Below, one piece after another: positions 60,001-64,000 of a DNA stretch of 64,000 nt. Source of the DNA: Phytopseudomonas dryadis. Lineage in GTDB: Bacteria; Pseudomonadota; Gammaproteobacteria; Pseudomonadales; Pseudomonadaceae. Under the pieces are notes generated by a model. The model was not told the origin of the DNA and ran no database searches. It saw only the letters and a list, made by a program, of their open reading frames with translations. The position numbers and the translations under genes are program-made. Each line of letters starts with the position of its first letter. The first letter of the stretch is position 1. The DNA lies in assembly GCF_004327355.1 (NCBI RefSeq), contig NZ_QJUM01000028.1:1-64000 (forward strand), read 5' to 3'.

Positions 60001-62686
60001 CCAGGGTCAGCAGCGAGCGGCAGACGTGCTGCGCCGCACCGCGCAGGGTGACCTTGAGGTGCTGGCCGAGGGCGATGTCATGGGCTTTGTGCAGCAGCTC
60101 CAGGAGGGTGCCGAGCAGCGGCTGGGCCATGATCAGCAGCAACACCGCCAGGCTCCACGGCAGCGCCTGGGCGCTGGCGAACCAGCCCCACAGGAGCATG
60201 CACAGGAACGCGGCCGGTTCCAGGCTGCGGCGCAGATTGTCGACGATCTTCCAGCGCGCCAGGGCGGTCAGGCGGTTGCGCTCCAGGCCGCCGCCGGGTT
60301 TCGGCGTCCAGGGCATCAGCCAGGGCAGCAATTGCCAGTCGCCCCGGATCCAGCGGTGGCGGCGCTTGGCATCGGCACTGTAGCGCGCCGGATGCTCTTC
60401 GTAGAGCTGCACGTCGCTGATCAGCCCGGAGCGGGCGTAGCAGCCTTCGATCAGGTCGTGGCTGAGGATGCGATTGTCCGGAAAACAGCCCTGCAGCGCC
60501 CGCTCGAAGGCATCCACCGCATAGACCCCCTTGCCGATGAAGGAGCCGTTGCCGAACAGGTCCTGGTACACGTCGGACACCGCGCGGGTATAAGGGTCGA
60601 CCCCGGCGTCGCTGCCGAACAGCTGGGCGTAGGCCGAGCGCGCGATGCTGGGCAGGCTGATGCCGACGCGCGGTTGCAGGATCGCATAGCCGCTGATGAT
60701 GCGCTGTTGCGCGGGGTCGAAGCGGGCCTGGTTCAGCGGATGGGAAATGGCGCCGATGAACTGGCGCGCCACGTCGCGGGGCAGCTGGGTGTCGCTATCC
60801 AGCGTGATCACGTTGGTGATCGGCGGCAGCGCGGCGAGATCGCCGACGATCAGCGAGAAGCGCTCGCGGCCGTGCCCGCGCAACAGGGCGTTGAGGTCGG
60901 CGATCTTGCCGCGCTTGCGCTCATGGCCCATCCAGCGCTGTTCGGTCGGGTTCCAGCGCCGCGGGCGGTGCAGCAGGAAGAAGCGTGACGCCTCGCCCTG
61001 CGGATACTTGAGATTCAGCGCCTCGATGGCCCGGGCGGCCTGCTGCAACAGCGCGGCATCGGTGTCCTGCACTTCGCTCGCGGCATCCAGGAAGTCGCTC
61101 AGCAGGGCGAAGTGCAGGTTGGCGTCACGGTTGGCGAGAAAGCGGACCTCGAGGCCTTCCACCAGTTCGTCGACATCCTGCGCATGGCCGATCAGCGTCG
61201 GTACGACCACCAGCGTTCGCGCCTGGGGCGGGATACCCGTGCTGTAGTCCAGGCGCGGGAGAATGTCCGGGGCGAGGCTGAGGGTCACCAGCCGATTGAC
61301 CAGGCCGATGGCCAGGCTGCTGGTCATCAACAGGGTCGGCACGGCGAGCAGCGCCAGGGCCAGCGGCGGCCAGCCATCGGCCCGCGCCATGCCCAGCAAT
61401 GGCCAGGCCAGCAGGCCGCTGAGCAGGGCCACCGGGAACAGGAAGAAGGCCAGCGGCGCCTGGCGCACCAGGCGTCGACTGCGCGTGGCCAGCGACGGGC
61501 GTACCGCCAGTTGCAGTTCCAGTACCGGCAGGCCGGCCCCCAGCAGGTAGAAGCCGACATGGCTCAGCAGCGGGCTGTTGGCCGGCGCCGCGCGGCACAG
61601 GGCGAGGGCCGCGCCGGCGACCGCCAGCTCGGAATGCGGGCAGCGTCGAGCCAGGCGTTCCACGGCGTGGCGGTAATGGTCGCGGGTGGCGAAATCCATG
61701 CTGGCATAGACGCCGGCCGGGTCCTCGCGCAGGGCCTGTTCGACGCCGCTCATGTGCTCGACGAACTCGCGCCAGTCCGTTGCCGCGAGCAGGCGCAGGC
61801 TGTTGATGCTGTTGCTGATCGACACCTGCTCGGTCGCCTGCAGCTGGGCATCCAGATGCACCAGGCGCTCGACGCTCTGGCCGGACTCGGCCAGCGCCTG
61901 TTCGATCCAGGTCATCGGCAGGATCAGCGCCGTACTCTGGCCCTGCAGGCGCCGCGCCAGCTCGGCGACGAAGGCGCTGGTCAGCGGCGGCGCCGAACGG
62001 GCCAGGTCGGCCACCAGCAGCACCACGCTCTTGGCATCGCGCTCGGCGGTTGCGGTCAGACGGTCCGCCCAGTCGTTGGCCAGGTTGCGCTCGTTCCAGT
62101 TGGCCATCACCCGCGACGCCACGCGGCGCAGGTTCTCGATCAGCGCCAGGCGCAACATGATGGGAATGGCCCAGAGCTCGCCCAGGGTCAGCGGCATGGC
62201 CGATTGATAGGCGGCGACGAAGCGGCCCAGGCTGTCGCCGTCGACCCGGCCATCGCCGTGGGCGATGGTTTCCAGGGCGATGTCGTAGACCCGCGGCAGC
62301 GTGCTCGATGGCCCGCTGGCCAGGCCGGGCAGTTCGCGGCAATAGCCTTTGGGCAGGTGCTGGCGCGCCGTGCGTATCTGCTCTTCGACCAGGTAGAAAT
62401 TGTCCAGCAGCCACTCCGCTGCCGGGGTGGCGCGCTGGTTGGACAACGCCGCGACGGTCATGGCCTGGCAACTGCTGGCCAGTACCTCGGCGTTCTCGGC
62501 GAGCCGATCGAGCAGGGCGTCGGAGGTCATGTGCGGGCTGAGACGATGCTGGTGGGCGAGCTGCGCGCCGTGGCTGGCCATCTGCTCGGCACTGAACAGT
62601 TCCGCGCGCAGCACGGGTTCGTACTCGAATGTCCGGGGCGCGGGCCGCCACAACCGCTGGATTGCTCGAAGCCATTGCCTGTCCAT
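54062..62686 (-). CDS. ndvB: Cyclic beta-1,2-glucan synthase (NdvB/ChvB type)
   Basis: 2,874 residues, the size of Agrobacterium ChvB and Rhizobium NdvB, integral membrane enzymes that build and cyclise beta-1,2-glucan from UDP-glucose for the periplasm. Membrane segments near residues 415-475, 810-875 and 955-1005. The central glycosyltransferase domain (GT84) carries VITLDSDTQLPRDVARQFI near residue 630 and RHRWIRGDWQLLPW near 775. A glycoamylase-like domain follows, then duplicated GH94-type phosphorylase regions; GHGDWNDGMNRVG near residue 2535 holds the GH94 acid Asp and probably sets chain length. ATG 62686 has AAGGA seven bases upstream; a TTG eight codons earlier is less likely. The length equals the full family; no frameshift is seen. 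Symbol by family resemblance. Confidence 0.9.
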   Translation of the reverse strand: MDRQWLRAIQRLWRPAPRTFEYEPVLRAELFSAEQMASHGAQLAHQHRLSPHMTSDALLDRLAENAEVLASSCQAMTVAALSNQRATPAAEWLLDNFYLVEEQIRTARQHLPKGYCRELPGLASGPSSTLPRVYDIALETIAHGDGRVDGDSLGRFVAAYQSAMPLTLGELWAIPIMLRLALIENLRRVASRVMANWNERNLANDWADRLTATAERDAKSVVLLVADLARSAPPLTSAFVAELARRLQGQSTALILPMTWIEQALAESGQSVERLVHLDAQLQATEQVSISNSINSLRLLAATDWREFVEHMSGVEQALREDPAGVYASMDFATRDHYRHAVERLARRCPHSELAVAGAALALCRAAPANSPLLSHVGFYLLGAGLPVLELQLAVRPSLATRSRRLVRQAPLAFFLFPVALLSGLLAWPLLGMARADGWPPLALALLAVPTLLMTSSLAIGLVNRLVTLSLAPDILPRLDYSTGIPPQARTLVVVPTLIGHAQDVDELVEGLEVRFLANRDANLHFALLSDFLDAASEVQDTDAALLQQAARAIEALNLKYPQGEASRFFLLHRPRRWNPTEQRWMGHERKRGKIADLNALLRGHGRERFSLIVGDLAALPPITNVITLDSDTQLPRDVARQFIGAISHPLNQARFDPAQQRIISGYAILQPRVGISLPSIARSAYAQLFGSDAGVDPYTRAVSDVYQDLFGNGSFIGKGVYAVDAFERALQGCFPDNRILSHDLIEGCYARSGLISDVQLYEEHPARYSADAKRRHRWIRGDWQLLPWLMPWTPKPGGGLERNRLTALARWKIVDNLRRSLEPAAFLCMLLWGWFASAQALPWSLAVLLLIMAQPLLGTLLELLHKAHDIALGQHLKVTLRGAAQHVCRSLLTLVWLPFEAFSSLDAIGRTLWRMTISQRRLLQWNPSREVERSSRNDLPGLYRLMWIAPLLALGVAGLLLGQPTTLAIAAPLLLAWLLSPAIAWWLSRPSTPAAFAPSPEERRFLRRLARRTWAFFDDHLGPVDNWLPPDNIQEKPNAVTAHRTSPTNMGMALLSHLAAYDFAYLSGGRLLTRLDQALSSMARLPRHRRHFYNWYDTRTLAPLPPHYVSTVDSGNLAGLLLTLRPGLDELPDAPLISPTWLGGLGDSLEVLHEALLASELDRHLLDALFDELAAAATLESDGLAAIAATLGRLVALLEGLDSALAQAPETDYWRRALLEHCQDFSAELACLSLPGDPVVATSWRQLAQLDASQWPAAEQAQVRAVVGHAGERIASALRLADLAGELADMDFTFLYDGQRELLAIGYNADEQRLDSAYYDLLASEARLTNFVVIAQGQLPQEGWFTLGRLLTSNGGVPVLLSWTGSMFEYLMPMLVMPSYAGTLLDQTCRAAVARQIEYGQQLGLPWGVSESAYNTLDAQLNYQYRAFGVPGLGLKRGLGEDLVMAPYASVLALMVAPEAACKNLQRLAGMGMAGRYGLYEAIDFTSARLPPGQSAAVIPSFMAHHQGMSLLALACVLLDRPMQRRFEADPQFQATALLLQERVPKSAAQYLHTANAALEGTVARVHENKLRVYTDPARRHPAVQLLSNGRYHVMVSNAGGGYSRCNEMAVTRWQEDITCDNSGTFCYLRDVDSGDFWSSAHQPTLRATEAFEAIFTDARAEFRVRQHGFDAHTEIVVSPEDDIELRRLHLSNRGARRRTLELTSYAEVVLAPALSDALHPAFSKLFVQSELLTPLQAILCSRRPRASEERVPWLCHLLAAHEVDIAAISYETDRARFIGRGRNLTHPAAMDDEALSGTAGAVLDPIVAIRCRIDLEPGQSATIDLVTGVSDSREGCLQLINKYRDRHLADRVFDLAWTHSQVLLRQLNTSHAEARLFEQMAASILYANPSLRAAPGVLAANRRNQSGLWGQAISGDLPIVLVQIGAMANIDLVRQLVQAHAYWRHKGLSVDLVIWNEDRAGYRQDLQDVIMGLVTSGSGAHLLDRPGGIFVRPAQQLSSEDRVLMLAVAHLLLSDERGSLAEQIHRRRAEPALPAFDAQLMPEPVLAEVVPLNDPSLILGNPHGGFSADGQEYVIHLSAGQPTPAPWVNVLANAHFGSVVSESGGAYTWHENAHEFRLTPWRNDPVSDPSEEALYLRDEDSGHYWSPTPLPRPGKGRYVTRHGFGYSVFEHEEDGIRSELWVYVALQEPVKFSHLKLHNRSGRPRRLSVTGYVAWVLGDLREKSARHVVSEADPNSGALLARNAYSIEFPGRVAFFDVDAPQRSSTAERSEFIGRNGNLSAPAAMAQAQLSGRSGAGLDPCAALRVELQLAHGESRSVIFRLGAEQDAQAASRLLQRMRGTTSAETELERVRAHWRSTLGAVRIETPEPAVDVLVNGWLMYQVIACRFWARSGYYQSGGAFGFRDQLQDSMAMLHADPAAVRRHLLLCAAHQFVEGDVQHWWHPPLDRGVRTGCSDDYLWLALATSRYVQVTGDQSVLGEAVGYLEGRELNPGEESYYDLPSQSALRESLYQHCVRAIERSLARGVHGLPLMGHGDWNDGMNRVGEQGRGESVWLGFFGYDVLRRFADTALGNGDAVFARRCTEQAEALRLSLDAHAWDGAWYRRAYFDDGTPLGSTDNDECRIDSIAQSWSVLSGAAPDARRRSAMDSLEQHLLRRDIGLVQLLAPPFDRGALEPGYIKGYVPGVRENGGQYTHAAVWAGMAFAALGERERAWELLRLINPVSHGDSAAAIATYKVEPYVLAADVYGMPPHEGRGGWSWYTGSAGWMYRLIVESLLGVQRDGTRLRLQPLLPAHWPGFTLHYRHGATPYRINVRAADAAEPTLHLDGIRQPGDSIALLDDGREHRVDILWPHKEGAAQAVMPGNRLLPTPE

Positions 62687-62993
62687 GTTTTCCTTGGCGT
62701 GCAACGTCAAGCGCGGACAACGTTGCCGTGATGCGTGTCACGCAGGTGCTGCGGGCGTGACGTAATGGGGAGGGGTGCAGGCCTGCAGTGTGAAATCCCC
62801 CCGCATGGGCGTCTGTCTGCTGGCGCACATAGCGCCGTTGCCGGTGCCGGTCGCAGGCCTCCATCACCAGCAACAGGCGCGCAGAATCGCCAACGTCGCG
62901 TAGGAGCCGCGATCTCGCGGCGAATCGTGGGCATACCGCGATTTCTGCGGCATGGCCGCCCTCGTATCGCGCCGGGGGCGACGCTCCTGCGGG
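62687..62993. repeat. Gap with one REP-like palindrome
   Basis: GTAGGAGCCGCGATCTCGCGG (62900 onward) and CGGGGGCGACGCTCCTGCGG (to about 62990) are the two arms of the palindrome family seen at 14.6-15.1 kb. The rest is the presumed promoter region of the glucan synthase. No gene. Confidence 0.65.
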
Positions 62994-64000
62994 TCAACCC
63001 TCGCTTATCGCCGGGCCAGGCCGATGCGATGAACGCGCCTGGCGATCCGCCTGCTGGCCGAGTCGCCAGCCCAGGCAGCCCCAGAGCAGGGCGCAGACCG
63101 CGCCGATCACCGCCACCAGCCCGGCGCCCTGGCCGAGCATGTCCAGCGCGCTCTTGGCCCAGCCGCTGATGGCGTCGCCGGCGCGGTAGACCACGGTGTC
63201 GATGACGTTCTTGGCCTTGTACTTGCTCTCGGCATCGAGCGGGGCGAAGAGCATTTCCCGGCCCGGCCGGACGAAGGCGTATTCGCCGATACGGCGCACG
63301 ATCATCAGCGCCGCGAGCATGGCGAAGCCGGGAGCCAGGGCGAGGCCGACGAAGCCGACGCACATCAGCAGCGGCACGATCGCCAGCAGCGTGCGCACCC
63401 CCAGCTTCTCGGCCAGGCGCCCGGTGATGAACAGCTGCGAGAGCAGGGCGCCGGCCTGGACGATCAGGTCGATGCTGCCGAACACGCGGATCTGTGCCTG
63501 CCTGTCCGGAAATAGCTCGGCCACCAGGCGTGCCTGCTCGAAGTAGAGAAAGGTGGTCACGGTGGCCAGCAGCACGACGAAGCCGGCGATGCCCAGCAGG
63601 TAGGGCGATTTCAGCACCCGGGTCATGCCGCTGAAGGGGTTGCCGGGCAATGGCCGGCGCGTGCTTTCGGCTGGCGCCGCGCCGGGGCGGCCGGCACCGC
63701 CGACCTCGCGCCAGCGCATCAGCGTGTATTTGAGGGCCAGGGCGACGCCGAGCAGCAGCCCGGCCAGCAGCATCAGCCCCGATTCGCCCAGGCGGCCGAC
63801 CAGCAGGGCGCTGAGGGCCGGGCCGAGCAGCCCGCCAACGCTTGCTCCGGCGGCGATGAAGGCGAACAGGCGCTTGGCCTGGGCGCCGTCGAAGACGTCC
63901 GCCATCAGGCTCCAGGCGACCGAGACGACGAACAGGTTGTAGACCGATATCCACACATAGAAAACCCGCGCCAGCCACGGGCTTTCGCCCTGCGCCTGGA
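62994..64000 (-). CDS. MFS / Npt-type (NTP/NDP-exchange-like) transporter, 5' end beyond the window
   Basis: The C-terminal ~335 residues of a multi-membrane protein. Coding continues in frame to the right edge (GESPWLARVFYVWISVYNLF...). Segments include SVYNLFVVSVAWSLMADVFD, RLFAFIAAGASVGGLLGPALSALLVG, LLAGLLLGVALAL, PYLLGIAGFVVLLATVTTFLYFEQARL, LLAIVPLLMCVGFVGLALAPGFAML and VAVIGAVCALLWGCLGW. The pattern LMADVFDGAQAKRLFAFIAAGASVGG and KAKNVIDTVVYRAGDAISGW is that of bacterial proteins annotated as Npt1/Npt2-like MFS transporters, not of true obligate-intracellular ATP/ADP translocases. Same strand as the glucan-synthase gene. Confidence 0.75.
   Translation of the reverse strand, partial: QAQGESPWLARVFYVWISVYNLFVVSVAWSLMADVFDGAQAKRLFAFIAAGASVGGLLGPALSALLVGRLGESGLMLLAGLLLGVALALKYTLMRWREVGGAGRPGAAPAESTRRPLPGNPFSGMTRVLKSPYLLGIAGFVVLLATVTTFLYFEQARLVAELFPDRQAQIRVFGSIDLIVQAGALLSQLFITGRLAEKLGVRTLLAIVPLLMCVGFVGLALAPGFAMLAALMIVRRIGEYAFVRPGREMLFAPLDAESKYKAKNVIDTVVYRAGDAISGWAKSALDMLGQGAGLVAVIGAVCALLWGCLGWRLGQQADRQARSSHRPGPAISEG

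Noticed and set aside
62994..64000. True ATP/ADP translocase of intracellular bacteria
   Set aside because: Only the general fold is similar. The rest of the genome segment is a free-living pseudomonad, and such MFS-like proteins are common there.
1..64000. tRNA or rRNA genes
   Set aside because: I saw no cloverleaf with a CCA-type end or T-loop GGTTCGAATCC-like sequence, and no rRNA segments.

Overview
The window is high-GC gammaproteobacterial chromosome, and gene content and order point to Pseudomonas sensu lato. Diagnostic sets are the lysine block amaA-amaB-lysR-hglS, the minC-minD-minE-rluA block, the large nrdA with separate nrdB, and many Pseudomonas-type intergenic palindromes. There is no rRNA, tRNA, prophage or CRISPR array. 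Mobile DNA is limited to an IS110-type 3' end at the left edge, one REP-associated transposase (RAYT), a MITE-like element and abundant REP-type repeats.

Layout. 0-6 kb: transposase tail, a duplicated 116-bp repeat, then the lower D-lysine/pipecolate pathway (amaA, amaB, a divergent LysR regulator, hglS); two matching dyads suggest the LysR protein controls both sides. 6-13.5 kb: a rhomboid protease fused to a large soluble domain, DCC and DUF3592 proteins, two lipoproteins, a 108-bp tandem repeat array, and rlhA. 13.6-21 kb: a BRO-N/HTH pair, a 160-bp repeat array, a chemoreceptor, a cupin, a DJ-1/PfpI protein, small membrane and unknown proteins, a frameshifted gene remnant and the RAYT. 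21-26.5 kb: nrdB and nrdA with a long upstream region containing a perfect DnaA box and NrdR-like sequences. 26.5-28.8 kb: an OmpR/RstA-type regulator and its kinase.

28.9-52 kb is the accessory heart of the window and reads as sulfur scavenging, in two blocks separated by housekeeping genes. Block A holds a solitary sulfonate-type binding protein, a LysR regulator, a TonB-dependent receptor and two TauD-family dioxygenases. Its two outward-reading promoters share a 14-base AT-rich motif, and each is followed by a tiny Cys-containing reading frame. Block B holds a DszA/NtaA-family flavin monooxygenase, a degenerate acyl-CoA-synthetase-like protein, a complete branched-chain-amino-acid-type (HAAT) ABC transporter with two tandem binding proteins, an SfnB-family oxidoreductase behind a good sigma-54 promoter, and a small protein resembling only the C-terminus of that oxidoreductase. 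My inference is a dedicated organosulfur import and desulfurisation system using an unusual transporter class. The substrate is unknown.

52.5-64 kb: a Crp/Fnr-type regulator, a small conserved protein, a giant cyclic beta-glucan synthase (NdvB/ChvB type, about 2,870 residues) and the 3' part of an Npt/MFS-type transporter that runs off the window.
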